Shown here piece by piece: positions 9,009-18,134 of a stretch of 64,000 nt of DNA (within the stretch, counting starts at the first letter, position 1; each line of letters begins with the position of its first letter). The DNA comes from an uncultured bacterium (GTDB taxonomy: Bacteria; Bacillota; Clostridia; Lachnospirales; Lachnospiraceae), in NCBI GenBank assembly GCA_948467735.1, contig CAOKFN010000002.1:1-64000 (forward strand), written 5' to 3'. The position numbers and the translations under genes were made by a program. The notes below the pieces were generated by a model. It searched no databases and had not been told where the DNA came from. It worked only from the letters and a program-made list of their open reading frames with translations.

Positions 9009-10124
9009 ATGAAATTAATTTGTTCCAAATCAAATCTGCTAAATGGTGTACAAATCGTATCAAAGGCCGTTTCAAACAAAACCACCATGCCCATTCTCGG
9101 ATGTATCTTAATCGACGCTTCCAACGGCATGATCACTCTCACAGGAAACGATATGGATCTTGGTATTGAAACAGTGATAGAAGGACAGATTCTTGAAAAA
9201 GGCATCATTGCTTTAGACGCCAAAATTCTGCTTGAAATGGTCAGAAGGCTTCCTGACAGCGATATTAAGATAGAGACGGACGCTTCCTGCAAGACAACCA
9301 TTACCTGTGAAAAGGCAAAGTTCAACATTGTAGGAAAATCAGGAGAAGATTTTTCTTATCTTCCCACAGTAGAAAAAGACGACAGCATTGTTATCAGTCA
9401 ATTTACTTTGAAAGAAGTCGTGAGGCAGACGATTTTCTCCATTTCGGATAACGAAAATAATAAATTGATGACAGGCGAGTTATTTGAAATCAACGGCGAT
9501 GAATTAAAAGTGGTATCGTCGGACGGACACCGCATTTCCATCCGCAAGATTCAGTTAAAACAGAGCTATGAACACAAAAAGGTGGTGGTTCCGGGAAAGA
9601 CATTAAACGAAGTGAGCAAGATTCTGCCCGGAGGCGCCGATAGTCTGGTGACAATTTATTTTACGCCCAAGCATATTGTTTTTGAGTTTGAAAATACGGT
9701 GGTTGTATCCAGACTGATAGAGGGAGAATACTTCAATATAGACAGGATGCTTTCCAGCGACTATGAGACAAAAGTGAAAATCAATAAAAAGGAACTGCTC
9801 GACTGTATAGACAGAGCGACTCTTCTCACAAAGGAAGGCGAGAGAAAGCCCATAGTCATCCATATTACCGACGGTATGATGGAATTGAGGATTGAATCCA
9901 CTTTGGGAAGCATGAATGAGGATATCGACATTGAGAAACAGGGAAAAGATTTGACGATTGGATTTAATCCCAAGTTTTTGATAGACGCCCTCAGAGTGAT
10001 TGATGATGAAACGGTGGATTTATATATGGTGAATCCCAAAGCGCCCTGTTTTATAAAAAATGACGATAAAAATTATATTTACCTGATACTGCCGGTTAGT
10101 CTGGTGGCCAATTATCCTCATTGA
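9009..10124 (+). CDS. dnaN: DNA polymerase III beta sliding clamp
   Basis: DnaN forms the ring that tethers the replicative polymerase to DNA. The 371-residue protein begins MKLICSKSNLLNGVQIVSKAVSNKTTMPILGCILIDA and shows the three repeated clamp folds. It ends with the family C-terminus (YLILPVSLVAN). The ATG at 9009 has a GGAGGAG site; an in-frame upstream start at 8928 would add 27 unrelated residues and was rejected. It lies in the standard dnaA-dnaN-S4-recF order. Confidence 0.97.
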   Translation: MKLICSKSNLLNGVQIVSKAVSNKTTMPILGCILIDASNGMITLTGNDMDLGIETVIEGQILEKGIIALDAKILLEMVRRLPDSDIKIETDASCKTTITCEKAKFNIVGKSGEDFSYLPTVEKDDSIVISQFTLKEVVRQTIFSISDNENNKLMTGELFEINGDELKVVSSDGHRISIRKIQLKQSYEHKKVVVPGKTLNEVSKILPGGADSLVTIYFTPKHIVFEFENTVVVSRLIEGEYFNIDRMLSSDYETKVKINKKELLDCIDRATLLTKEGERKPIVIHITDGMMELRIESTLGSMNEDIDIEKQGKDLTIGFNPKFLIDALRVIDDETVDLYMVNPKAPCFIKNDDKNYIYLILPVSLVANYPH

Positions 10125-10174
10125 TTGTCCGTATTTTGGAAGCGGTAAGGTATACTTGCGAGCGGCCGGCTGCT

Positions 10175-10193
10175 GCGGGCATCGATTGCCCGC
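10175..10193. other. Hairpin between dnaN and the S4 gene
   Basis: Arms GCGGGCA and TGCCCGC with a 5-nt loop form a short GC-rich hairpin without a T-run. The same stem/loop geometry (7-bp stem, 5-nt loop) is seen in the repeats at 11575 and 33489. It may be a diverged member of that family or an RNA-processing signal. Confidence 0.35.
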
Positions 10194-10274
10194 GTCATTC
10201 GGCGCATGGCCTGCGGGAAGTAATGTGATATGATGAGCACGGGAATTTTTCATGGGGCGGAGGGAGGAATCATT

Positions 10275-10484
10275 ATGCAGACAATTCACCTGAAGGAAGA
10301 TTATATTAAGCTGGGACAGGCGTTAAAAGCCGCCGGTTTGGTGGAATCGGGAGTCGATGCGAAATTGGAGATTCAGAGCGGCCGGGTAAAGGTAAACGGC
10401 GAAGTGGAGCTAAGGCGGGGGAAAAAACTTACTGCCGGAGATATGGTGGAATTTGAAGGAGAAAAAATTAAAATAGAAGCATGA
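10275..10484 (+). CDS. S4-domain RNA-binding protein (RlbA/YaaA family)
   Basis: This 69-residue protein is a free-standing S4 RNA-binding domain of the kind always found between dnaN and recF in Firmicutes (Bacillus yaaA/rlbA). The core is LGQALKAAGLVESGVDAKLEIQSGRVKVNGEVELRRGKKLTAGD. The exact cellular role is not settled; a ribosome-related role has been proposed for the family. The ATG at 10275 follows a GGAGGGAGGA site; an earlier ATG would add 15 unrelated residues. Its stop overlaps the recF start by 4 bp (ATGA), indicating translational coupling. Confidence 0.9.
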   Translation: MQTIHLKEDYIKLGQALKAAGLVESGVDAKLEIQSGRVKVNGEVELRRGKKLTAGDMVEFEGEKIKIEA

Positions 10485-11572
10485 TTATAAAATCGATAGA
10501 ATTAGCGGATTACAGAAATTATGATTTTCTCACCATGCAGTTTGACAAAGGTACCAATATTCTTTATGGGGATAATGCCCAAGGGAAAACTAATATTTTG
10601 GAGGCTATTTTTGTTGCAGCCACCACAAAATCTCACAAGGGAAGCAAAGACAAAGAAATCGTCAATTTCGGCAAGGATGAAGGGCATATCAGAGCTTATC
10701 TGGAAAAGGACGGCGTTGAGACAAGAATTGACATGCATTTGAGAAAGAATAAGTCCAAAGGAATTGCCATAGACGGACAGAAGATAAAAAAAGCGGCTGA
10801 TCTGCTGGGCTTATGCAATGTTGTTTTCTTTTCGCCGGAAGATTTGGGAATTATTAAAAACGGCCCCGCGGAGAGAAGGCATTTTGTGGATATGGAGCTT
10901 TGCCAGCTGGACAGCTTTTATCTTTATAATCTGAATCATTATAATAAAATTGTAAATCAGCGCAATAAATTGTTAAAGGATATGTATTGGAATTCTGAGT
11001 TAAAAGAGACCTTGGGCATATGGGATATGCAGCTGGTTTCTTTTGGGAGCAAGATCATTGAGCGAAGGAGGCTGTTTACGGAGCAGTTAAACGAAATCAT
11101 ATTTGATATTCATAGGAAATTATCAGGCGACAAGGAAGATATCAGGATTCACTATGAACCCGATGTGGAGATTGAGGAGTTTGAAAACAGGCTGAAGCTC
11201 AATCAGGAAAGGGATATGAAAGCAAAGATGACCTCGGCGGGGCCTCATAGGGACGACTTTTCGTTTTTTGTGGGGGATGTGGATATCAGAAAATATGGTT
11301 CTCAGGGCCAGCAGCGCACCGCGGCTTTGTCATTGAAGCTTTCCGAGATAGAGCTGGTTAAAAAAATTACGAAGGATACGCCTGTTTTGCTGTTGGACGA
11401 CGTGTTGTCGGAGTTAGATTCCAACAGGCGTAATTTTTTGCTGGACAGTATTGGAGATATTCAGACAATTATCACCTGTACCGGTCTGGAGGAATTTGTA
11501 AATCATCGGTTTGAGATGAATAAGGTTTATAAGGTTCTGGACGGAAAGGTGACTTGTATGAGTTTGGAGTAG
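10481..11572 (+). CDS. recF: DNA replication and repair protein RecF
   Basis: RecF is an SMC/ABC-like ATPase that loads RecA at single-strand gaps with RecO and RecR. The 363-residue sequence has the Walker A GDNAQGKTN (about residue 30), the signature-like region KYGSQGQQRTAALSLKLSE, and Walker B with D-loop LLLDDVLSELDSNRR. It overlaps the S4 gene by 4 bp. The spacing to gyrB is interrupted by a short inverted-repeat element. Confidence 0.96.
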   Translation: MIIKSIELADYRNYDFLTMQFDKGTNILYGDNAQGKTNILEAIFVAATTKSHKGSKDKEIVNFGKDEGHIRAYLEKDGVETRIDMHLRKNKSKGIAIDGQKIKKAADLLGLCNVVFFSPEDLGIIKNGPAERRHFVDMELCQLDSFYLYNLNHYNKIVNQRNKLLKDMYWNSELKETLGIWDMQLVSFGSKIIERRRLFTEQLNEIIFDIHRKLSGDKEDIRIHYEPDVEIEEFENRLKLNQERDMKAKMTSAGPHRDDFSFFVGDVDIRKYGSQGQQRTAALSLKLSEIELVKKITKDTPVLLLDDVLSELDSNRRNFLLDSIGDIQTIITCTGLEEFVNHRFEMNKVYKVLDGKVTCMSLE

Positions 11573-11574
11573 GA

Positions 11575-11613
11575 TTTATTCCCGCGAGCAGACATTGCTC
11601 GCTGAGCAATGAG
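11575..11613. repeat. Dispersed inverted-repeat element, copy 1
   Basis: This element starts TTTATTCCC, contains the perfect hairpin GCGAGCA-gacat-TGCTCGC and ends GAGCAATGAG. A longer copy with an internal duplication is at 33489-33545 and a shortened one at 46047-46067. It sits between recF and gyrB. It has no T-run on this strand; it may be a REP-like processing or stability element. Confidence 0.65.
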
Positions 11614-11689
11614 GAAAATAGTCATGCCTGCATGGATATTTTCCTTCCGCGGGCGGCAGTTCGAGACTTTGCATAAAGGAAGGGCATAT

Positions 11690-13861
11690 ATGAATATGAA
11701 CAGAGAAGCTATCAATAATACGGCGGTGAATCATGAATATGGTGCGGATCAGATCCAAATTTTGGAGGGATTGGAAGCTGTCAGGCAGGTTCCGGGAATG
11801 TATATCGGTTCCACTTCCGGCAGGGGGCTTCACCATATGGTGTATGAAATTGTTGACAATGCGGTGGATGAAGCGCTTGCCGGGTTCTGCGATACCATTG
11901 ATGTGACAATTCATGAAGACAATTCCATAACGGTCACGGACAATGGCCGAGGCATACCTGTGGGCATTAATCAGCAGGCGGGAATACCTGCGGTGGAGGT
12001 GGTGTTTACCAGACTTCATGCGGGAGGGAAATTTGGCAGCGGGGGATATAAGGTTTCCGGCGGCCTTCACGGGGTGGGGGCTTCCGTTGTAAACGCCCTT
12101 TCCGAATGGCTGGAGGTGGAGATCTGTCAGGAGGGAAAGGTTTACAAACAGCGCTATGAGTATGGAAAAGTATGTTATCCGCTCAAGGAAATAGGCGTCT
12201 GTCCCGAGGGTAAAACGGGAAGTAAAATAACCTTTCTGCCGGATAAGACAATTTTTACGGAGACCACGGTTTTTGATTTTGAGATATTGAAGTTAAGGCT
12301 TCGGGAAATGGCCTTTTTGACCAAAGGGCTGCGCATCATTCTGCGGGACGAGAGGACGGATGAGGCTTCGGAGGATGGAATCGTCACGGATACCGGAAAC
12401 AGCCAGATCAATGAATTGCTGCGGCGCGCCAAGGAAGATGGGGAGGGAGAAACGGGTGCCGCGACAGGGGAAAACTCTGCAGCAGGGGAAAGCTTCATGG
12501 AAAAAGAAAATTCCATGGAAGGAGCGGATTCCCCGGAAAAAAGCAGCTTAACGGAAAGTCAGAACAAAAAACGAAAAGATAAAGTTGTGGAATTTTATTA
12601 TGAAGGCGGTATCAAAGAATTTGTATCTTATCTAAACAGAAGCAAAACGCCTTTGTATGAAAACATTCTATACTTTGAGGGAGAGAAAAATAATATATAT
12701 GTGGAGGTTTCCTTCCAGCATAACGATTCCTACAATGAGAGTATTTTCAGCTTTGTCAATAATATTAACACTCCGGAAGGCGGAACGCATCTTCAGGGCT
12801 TTCGGAACGCGGTCACAAAGACCTTCAATGATTATGCAAGGAGCGTAAAGCTTCTGAAAGAAAACGAGCCGAATTTGTCGGGCGAGGATATCAGGGAGGG
12901 CTTGACTGCCATTGTCAGCGTAAAAATTGAAGAGCCGCAGTTTGAGGGACAGACAAAGCAGAAGCTCGGAAACAGCGAGGCGAGAAGCGCCGTGGACGGC
13001 GTGGTCAGCGAACAGCTCACTTATTTTCTGGAGCAGAATCCATTGGTGGCCAAGAGTATCTGCGAGAAATCCATTTTAGCCCAGCGTGCAAGGGAAGCGG
13101 CGAGAAAGGCGAGGGATTTGACCAGAAGAAAGACCGCCTTGGACGGAACCGCGCTGCCCGGAAAGCTGGCGGACTGTTCCGATAAAGATCCGAAGAATTG
13201 TGAAATCTACATTGTGGAGGGAGATTCCGCAGGCGGAAGCGCCAAGACGGCCCGCGCCCGGGCAACGCAGGCAATCCTGCCGCTGAGGGGCAAGATTTTA
13301 AATGTGGAGAAAGCAAGGCTGGATAAAATCTATGCCAATGCGGAAATCAAGGCGATGATTACGGCCTTTGGCACGGGAATCCATGATGATTTCGATATTA
13401 CGAAGCTCCGGTACGATAAGATTATTTTGATGACGGACGCGGATGTGGACGGGGCCCATATCAGCACGCTGCTATTGACCTTTATCTATCGTTTTATGCC
13501 CGATTTGATCCGGGAAGGACATGTATATCTGGCAAAGCCGCCTTTATATAAGCTGGAAAAAAATAAGAAAGTGTGGTATGCTTATAGTGATGAAGAATTG
13601 GAAAGTATTTTGAAGGAAGTGGGAAGGGATCAGAATAACAAGATTCAGCGTTACAAGGGCTTGGGAGAGATGGATGCGGATCAGCTCTGGGAAACTACCA
13701 TGGATCCTGAGCGGAGGATTCTGCTCCGGGTCAATTATGATAAGGAGCTGGATGCGGAAATCGATCTTACTTTTACCACCCTTATGGGAGACAAGGTGGA
13801 GCCGAGGAGGGAATTTATTGAAGAAAACGCAAAGTTTGTCAAGAATCTGGATTTTTATTAA
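11690..13861 (+). CDS. gyrB: DNA gyrase subunit B with a low-complexity insertion
   Basis: GyrB is the ATPase subunit of gyrase, which introduces negative supercoils. The GHKL ATPase domain starts at QIQILEGLEAVRQVPGMYIGST, with the N box EIVDNAVDEA and G boxes; the transducer follows, then the Toprim domain (EGDSAGGSAK and the metal-binding DADVDGAHI), and the usual end KFVKNLDF. At 723 residues it is 70-80 longer than most Firmicute GyrB. The excess is an acidic, Ser/Glu-rich insertion at about residues 222-287, between DERTDEAS and KVVEFYYEGGIKEFV. It contains hexapeptide units (ESFMEK, ENSMEG, ADSPEK, SSLTES). The ATG at 11690 follows AAAGGAAGGG; the open frame reaches back to 11609 through the repeat element. 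Confidence 0.96.
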   Translation: MNMNREAINNTAVNHEYGADQIQILEGLEAVRQVPGMYIGSTSGRGLHHMVYEIVDNAVDEALAGFCDTIDVTIHEDNSITVTDNGRGIPVGINQQAGIPAVEVVFTRLHAGGKFGSGGYKVSGGLHGVGASVVNALSEWLEVEICQEGKVYKQRYEYGKVCYPLKEIGVCPEGKTGSKITFLPDKTIFTETTVFDFEILKLRLREMAFLTKGLRIILRDERTDEASEDGIVTDTGNSQINELLRRAKEDGEGETGAATGENSAAGESFMEKENSMEGADSPEKSSLTESQNKKRKDKVVEFYYEGGIKEFVSYLNRSKTPLYENILYFEGEKNNIYVEVSFQHNDSYNESIFSFVNNINTPEGGTHLQGFRNAVTKTFNDYARSVKLLKENEPNLSGEDIREGLTAIVSVKIEEPQFEGQTKQKLGNSEARSAVDGVVSEQLTYFLEQNPLVAKSICEKSILAQRAREAARKARDLTRRKTALDGTALPGKLADCSDKDPKNCEIYIVEGDSAGGSAKTARARATQAILPLRGKILNVEKARLDKIYANAEIKAMITAFGTGIHDDFDITKLRYDKIILMTDADVDGAHISTLLLTFIYRFMPDLIREGHVYLAKPPLYKLEKNKKVWYAYSDEELESILKEVGRDQNNKIQRYKGLGEMDADQLWETTMDPERRILLRVNYDKELDAEIDLTFTTLMGDKVEPRREFIEENAKFVKNLDFY
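12484..12558 (+). repeat. 18-bp minisatellite-like units inside gyrB
   Basis: About four diverged 18-base units encode ESFMEK, ENSMEG, ADSPEK and SSLTES within the GyrB insertion. The unit containing AATTCCATGGAAGGA closely resembles the units at the start of mnmE. Confidence 0.55.
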
Positions 13862-13973
13862 GTAAAATGCCGAAACATGAAATCCATGGAATTTTTTATC
13901 TTGATTTCAGATTTCGTTTAGAATTTCATAGTACAAAAATTGCGTAGTATTGGACAATAGAAAGAGGAAAAAC

Positions 13974-16508
13974 ATGAACGATGATATTTTTGACAACAAT
14001 CCGGAAGTAGATAAGATTCATGAAGTGGACTTAAAAGAGAGAATGGAGACATTCTTTATCGATTATGCCATGAGTGTGATCTCTTCGCGTGCGCTTCCGG
14101 ATGTAAGGGATGGCCTGAAACCGGTTCAGCGTCGTGTACTCTATTCCATGATCGAATTAAATAACGGTCCTGATAAGCCCCATCGAAAGAGCGCCCGTAT
14201 TGTAGGCGATACCATGGGTAAGTATCACCCTCACGGGGACAGCTCCATTTACGGAGCTTTGGTAAATATGGCGCAGGATTGGTCAACCAGATATCCTCTT
14301 GTGGACGGGCATGGAAATTTTGGTTCCATGGACGGGGACGGCGCGGCGGCCATGCGTTATACGGAGGCTAGATTGTCCAAGATTTCCATGGAGCTTTTGG
14401 CGGATATTAACAAGGATACGGTTGATTTTGTGCCAAATTTTGATGATACGGAGAAGGAGCCCGTCATACTTCCCAGCCGTTATCCCAATCTCTTGGTGAA
14501 CGGCACCACGGGGATTGCCGTGGGCATGGCGACCAATATACCTCCTCACAATCTACGTGAAGTGGTTGGCGCCATTAACAAAATGATAGACAATAAGGTA
14601 AACGAAAACAGGGATACCGCCATTGAGGAAATTCTTCAGGTGATAAAAGCGCCTGATTTTCCCACGGGAGGCCTTATTTTGGGAACCAGAGGCTGCGAGG
14701 AGGCTTACAGGACAGGACATGGGAAGGTGGTAGTGCGGGCCGTTACCAATATAGAAGCCCTTCCTAACGGCAAAAGCCAGATTGTAGCCACGGAACTGCC
14801 CTATATGGTGAATAAGGCAAACCTGATCATCAAGATTGCGGAGCTGGTAAAACTAAAAAGAGTAGACGGAATTACGGAGATACGTGATGAATCCAATAGG
14901 GAAGGCATCAGGGTTGTCATTGAGCTTAGAAGGGACGCCAATGCCAATGTGATTTTAAATCAGCTGTATAAGCATACTCCCCTGCAGAGTTCTTTTGGCA
15001 TCATTATGCTGGCACTGGTAAATCAGGAGCCGAAGATCATGAACCTTCTTGAGATGCTGACCTATTATTTAAAGCATCAGGAGGATGTTGTCACAAGAAG
15101 GACCAAGTATGAGCTGAATAAAGCGGAAGAAAGAGATCATATTTTACAGGGATTATTGAAGGCGCTGGATTTTATTGATGAAGTGATTTCCATCATCTGC
15201 AGCAGCCGGAATACTCAGCTGGCAAAGGAAAGATTAATGGAACGCTTTGAACTTTCCGACGCTCAGGCACAGGCCATTGTGGACATGCGTCTGAGGGCCC
15301 TTACCGGTCTGGAAAGGGAAAAGCTGGAAGATGAACATAAAGAGCTGCAGATTCGTATCGGGGAATTAAAGACAATTTTGGCGGACGAGAAGCTTCTCCT
15401 TGGGGTTATTAAGAAAGAAATTACGGAAATTGCCGATAAGCATGGGGATGACAGACGTACTAAGATCGGGTATGACGAGCTTGACTTTTCCGAGGAGGAC
15501 ATGGTTCCGAAGGAAAATACGGTGATTGCGCTTACCAGCCTAGGCTATATCAAACGCATGACGGTGGATAACTTTAAGGCCCAGAATCGCGGCGGCAAGG
15601 GAATCAAGGGAATGCAGACCATAGAAGATGATTTCATAGAAGATCTGCTGATGACCACCACTCATCATTATCTGAATTTCTTTACCAGCTTAGGACGTGT
15701 ATATCGTTTAAAAGCATACGAAATTCCGGAGGCCGGAAGGACTGCCAGAGGAACCGCCATTGTAAATCTCCTGCAGCTTGCGGCCGGGGAAAAGATTACC
15801 GCCATGATTCCCATCGAGGATTATGCGGGCGGAAAGAATTTATTTATGGTCACAAAGACAGGAATTGTGAAGAAAACTTCTCTGGAGGAATTCTCCAATA
15901 TTCGGAAAAAGGGATTGGCGGCCATTACCTTGAAAGAAGAGGATGAGCTGATAGAAGTGAAAATCACCGATAAGGACAGCGAGATTCTGCTTGTCACCAG
16001 ACAGGGAATGTGTATCCGATTTAAAGAAACGGATGTGCGGGCTACCAGCAGGAATTCCATGGGCGTTATCGGCATGAATTTATCGCCGAGTGATGAAATT
16101 GTGGGAATGCAGCTGCAGAGCCAAGGAGATTCGCTTTTGATTGTTTCCGAAAACGGCCTTGGGAAGCGCACTTACCTGAATGAATTCGGCGTCCAGAATC
16201 GCGGCGGCAAAGGGGTCAAATGCTATAAGATAACCGAGAAGACCGGAAATGTGGTCGGTGTGAAAGCCGTGAACGACGACAATGAAATTATGATGATTAC
16301 CACGGAGGGGATAATCATTCAATTAAGGATGCAGGATATCTCCACTTTGGGCAGAATCACGTCGGGCGTTAAGATGATGAACTTGGATGAGGGCATCAAG
16401 GTGGCTCAGATTGCCAAGGTAAGGGCGAAAGTAGAAAATATGGAGGATGCGGACGCGGCTGAGGGAACGGAAACTTCGGAAGGTGTGGAAGCATCGGAGG
16501 AAACATAA
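13974..16508 (+). CDS. gyrA: DNA gyrase subunit A
   Basis: GyrA cuts and rejoins the DNA gate strand. The 844-residue protein has the winged-helix and tower domains with the active-site tyrosine in AAMRYTEARL, then a C-terminal beta-pinwheel with repeated GxG blades and the GyrA box QNRGGKG near residue 530 (a second, QNRGGKG, near residue 746), and an acidic tail. In the quinolone-resistance region the sequence is HPHGDSSIYGALVNMAQ: the E. coli Ser83 equivalent is Ser, but the Asp87 equivalent is Gly. The ATG at 13974 follows AGAGGAAA; a TTG at 13950 was rejected. It lies 112 bp after gyrB. Confidence 0.97.
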   Translation: MNDDIFDNNPEVDKIHEVDLKERMETFFIDYAMSVISSRALPDVRDGLKPVQRRVLYSMIELNNGPDKPHRKSARIVGDTMGKYHPHGDSSIYGALVNMAQDWSTRYPLVDGHGNFGSMDGDGAAAMRYTEARLSKISMELLADINKDTVDFVPNFDDTEKEPVILPSRYPNLLVNGTTGIAVGMATNIPPHNLREVVGAINKMIDNKVNENRDTAIEEILQVIKAPDFPTGGLILGTRGCEEAYRTGHGKVVVRAVTNIEALPNGKSQIVATELPYMVNKANLIIKIAELVKLKRVDGITEIRDESNREGIRVVIELRRDANANVILNQLYKHTPLQSSFGIIMLALVNQEPKIMNLLEMLTYYLKHQEDVVTRRTKYELNKAEERDHILQGLLKALDFIDEVISIICSSRNTQLAKERLMERFELSDAQAQAIVDMRLRALTGLEREKLEDEHKELQIRIGELKTILADEKLLLGVIKKEITEIADKHGDDRRTKIGYDELDFSEEDMVPKENTVIALTSLGYIKRMTVDNFKAQNRGGKGIKGMQTIEDDFIEDLLMTTTHHYLNFFTSLGRVYRLKAYEIPEAGRTARGTAIVNLLQLAAGEKITAMIPIEDYAGGKNLFMVTKTGIVKKTSLEEFSNIRKKGLAAITLKEEDELIEVKITDKDSEILLVTRQGMCIRFKETDVRATSRNSMGVIGMNLSPSDEIVGMQLQSQGDSLLIVSENGLGKRTYLNEFGVQNRGGKGVKCYKITEKTGNVVGVKAVNDDNEIMMITTEGIIIQLRMQDISTLGRITSGVKMMNLDEGIKVAQIAKVRAKVENMEDADAAEGTETSEGVEASEET

Positions 16509-16538
16509 AACAATAGCAGATTAACTCATATGATGTAA

Positions 16539-16585
16539 AATAAGACGGGGAAATGAATTTTTGGATTCATTTATCTCGTCTTATT
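16539..16585 (+). terminator. Probable terminator of gyrA
   Basis: A long imperfect hairpin (outer arms AATAAGACG / CGTCTTATT, inner arms AAATGAAT / ATTCATTT) follows the gyrA stop. The 3' arm ends in TTATT rather than a clean T-run, so efficiency is uncertain. Confidence 0.6.
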
Positions 16586-16613
16586 CATGGCAATAATTTA
16601 CGGAATAAACTTA

Positions 16614-16642
16614 TTGACAAATGATTTGCAGTGAACTATTAT
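16614..16642 (+). promoter_or_regulatory. Promoter of the Na+/H+ antiporter gene
   Basis: TTGACA (16614-16619) and TATTAT (16637-16642) are 17 bases apart, a strong sigma-A promoter. The start site should be near 16649, giving a leader of about 105 bases. Confidence 0.88.
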
Positions 16643-16649
16643 AAACATC

Positions 16650-16740
16650 GGGATTGAGCCGCTGTATTTCCAGCGGCGATACAAGCAGTCTGCGTCGGCA
16701 GACAGGGATTGATTTCTTACAAATATTTTAAAATGATATT
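16650..16740 (+). promoter_or_regulatory. Structured 5' leader upstream of the antiporter (possible riboswitch)
   Basis: Two compact hairpins, GCCGCTG/CAGCGGC (16658-16677) and GTCTGC/GCAGAC (16688-16703), are bracketed by two copies of GGGATTGA (16650-16657 and 16705-16712). The element lies between a strong promoter and the ribosome site of a cation antiporter. The arrangement is compatible with a regulatory RNA; I do not recognise it as a known class. Confidence 0.45.
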
Positions 16741-16754
16741 AGGAGATGGATCAC

Positions 16755-17942
16755 ATGGAAGCATATAGTGTATTTAAAGATTTGGCGATTATTATCATAT
16801 TTGCAAAGGTTTGCGGGATTCTTGCCAGAAAATGCAAAGCGCCGCAGGTAGTGGGAGAGATTATTGCAGGCTTGATCATTGGGCCAAGTGTACTGGGGTT
16901 GGTTCAGCAGACGGATTTTTTGATGGAAATGGCGGAAGTGGGCGTGGTTCTCTTGATGTTCTCCGCAGGTCTGGAAACGGATTTGAAGGAATTGATGAAG
17001 ACGGGACCGGTTGCTCTGTTGATTGCATGCGCAGGGGTATTTGTTCCTCTTGTACTGGGAACCCTGCTGTATATGGGATTCTACGGCGCCGCGCCATGGG
17101 GATCCGATAAATTCTATATGGCGGTCTTTATCGGTGTGATAATGACGGCTACCAGCGTCAGCATTACGGTACAATCGTTGAAGGAAATGGGAAGACTGCG
17201 GGAAAAGGTGGGAACCACCATTTTAAGCGCCGCCATCATTGACGATGTGATAGGCATTATTGTGCTTACCTTTGTGGTTGGATTTAAAAGCCCTGATTCC
17301 AATCCGGGAAAAGTGGTTTTGTCCACGGTTTTATTCTTTATTGCGGCGCTTATTTTAGGATTTATCCTATACAAGATATTCCAGAAGCTGGACGCCCGTT
17401 ATCCTCATACAAGAAGAATTCCTATCATAAGCCTTGCCCTGTGCTTTTTCTTTGCCTATGCGGCGGAGAAATATTTCGGCATAGCCGATATTACGGGCGC
17501 TTATGTGGCTGGTATCGTTCTTTGTTCCATCAAAGATTCTAATTACATAGAGGAAAAGATGGAAGTCAGTTCTTATATGATATTTGGGCCGATATTTTTT
17601 GCAAGTATCGGATTAAAAACAAGTATTGAAAATATGGACGGAAGCATTCTGCTGTTTTCTTTGGGATTCGTGGCCGTGGCGCTTTTGGGTAAAATCATCG
17701 GCTGCGGGCTGGTGGCAAAGGTATGTAAATTTAATATGATGGATTCTTTGAAAATAGGCGTCGGAATGATGACCAGAGGTGAGGTTGCTTTGATTGTGGC
17801 GCAAAAGGGATTGTCGGTGGGGCTGTTGACTCCCGTGTATTTTACTTCCGTTATTTTGCTGATTATTGTGTCAAGCATCTCCACGCCTATTATATTAAAG
17901 CTGCTGTATTCAAAAGATAAACAGAGCGCACTGGCGGCATAA
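16755..17942 (+). CDS. CPA2-family Na+/H+ antiporter
   Basis: This 395-residue membrane protein has about 12-13 hydrophobic segments and belongs to the CPA2 cation/proton antiporter family. The N-terminus shows the family pattern (CKAPQVVGEIIAGLIIGPSVLG, then FSAGLETDL), and the middle has AAIIDDVIGIIVL, where the two adjacent Asp are typical of electrogenic Na+/H+ exchangers such as NapA. It ends after the transport domain, without the TrkA-N/RCK nucleotide-binding domain seen in KefB/KefC. I placed the start at 16755 because AGGAG (16741-16745) is nine bases upstream; the ATG at 16746 touches it. It is monocistronic with its own promoter and leader. Confidence 0.9.
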   Translation: MEAYSVFKDLAIIIIFAKVCGILARKCKAPQVVGEIIAGLIIGPSVLGLVQQTDFLMEMAEVGVVLLMFSAGLETDLKELMKTGPVALLIACAGVFVPLVLGTLLYMGFYGAAPWGSDKFYMAVFIGVIMTATSVSITVQSLKEMGRLREKVGTTILSAAIIDDVIGIIVLTFVVGFKSPDSNPGKVVLSTVLFFIAALILGFILYKIFQKLDARYPHTRRIPIISLALCFFFAYAAEKYFGIADITGAYVAGIVLCSIKDSNYIEEKMEVSSYMIFGPIFFASIGLKTSIENMDGSILLFSLGFVAVALLGKIIGCGLVAKVCKFNMMDSLKIGVGMMTRGEVALIVAQKGLSVGLLTPVYFTSVILLIIVSSISTPIILKLLYSKDKQSALAA

Positions 17943-17993
17943 GAGATGTTTGAGCGGATAAACGCAAAGTGTCCTGATTTTCGATAAAATAAT

Positions 17994-18025
17994 ATAGACA
18001 GACTGCTTCAAAACAGTCTGTCTAT
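17994..18025. terminator. Terminator between the converging antiporter and DUF4190 genes
   Basis: A perfect 12-bp stem (ATAGACAGACTG / CAGTCTGTCTAT, 8-nt loop) lies between convergent genes. It has an A-rich 3' side on the plus strand and TATTTTAT following on the minus strand, so it can serve the minus-strand operon and probably both. Confidence 0.8.
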
Positions 18026-18134
18026 AAAAATCATCATATGGCAGGTTATACTCACAAGCGGTAAAATGGCTGCCGGTTCACAATACCTGCCGCTCATGAG
18101 TCGGACGACAGGGCAGATTTTAGAGACCGTCAGT

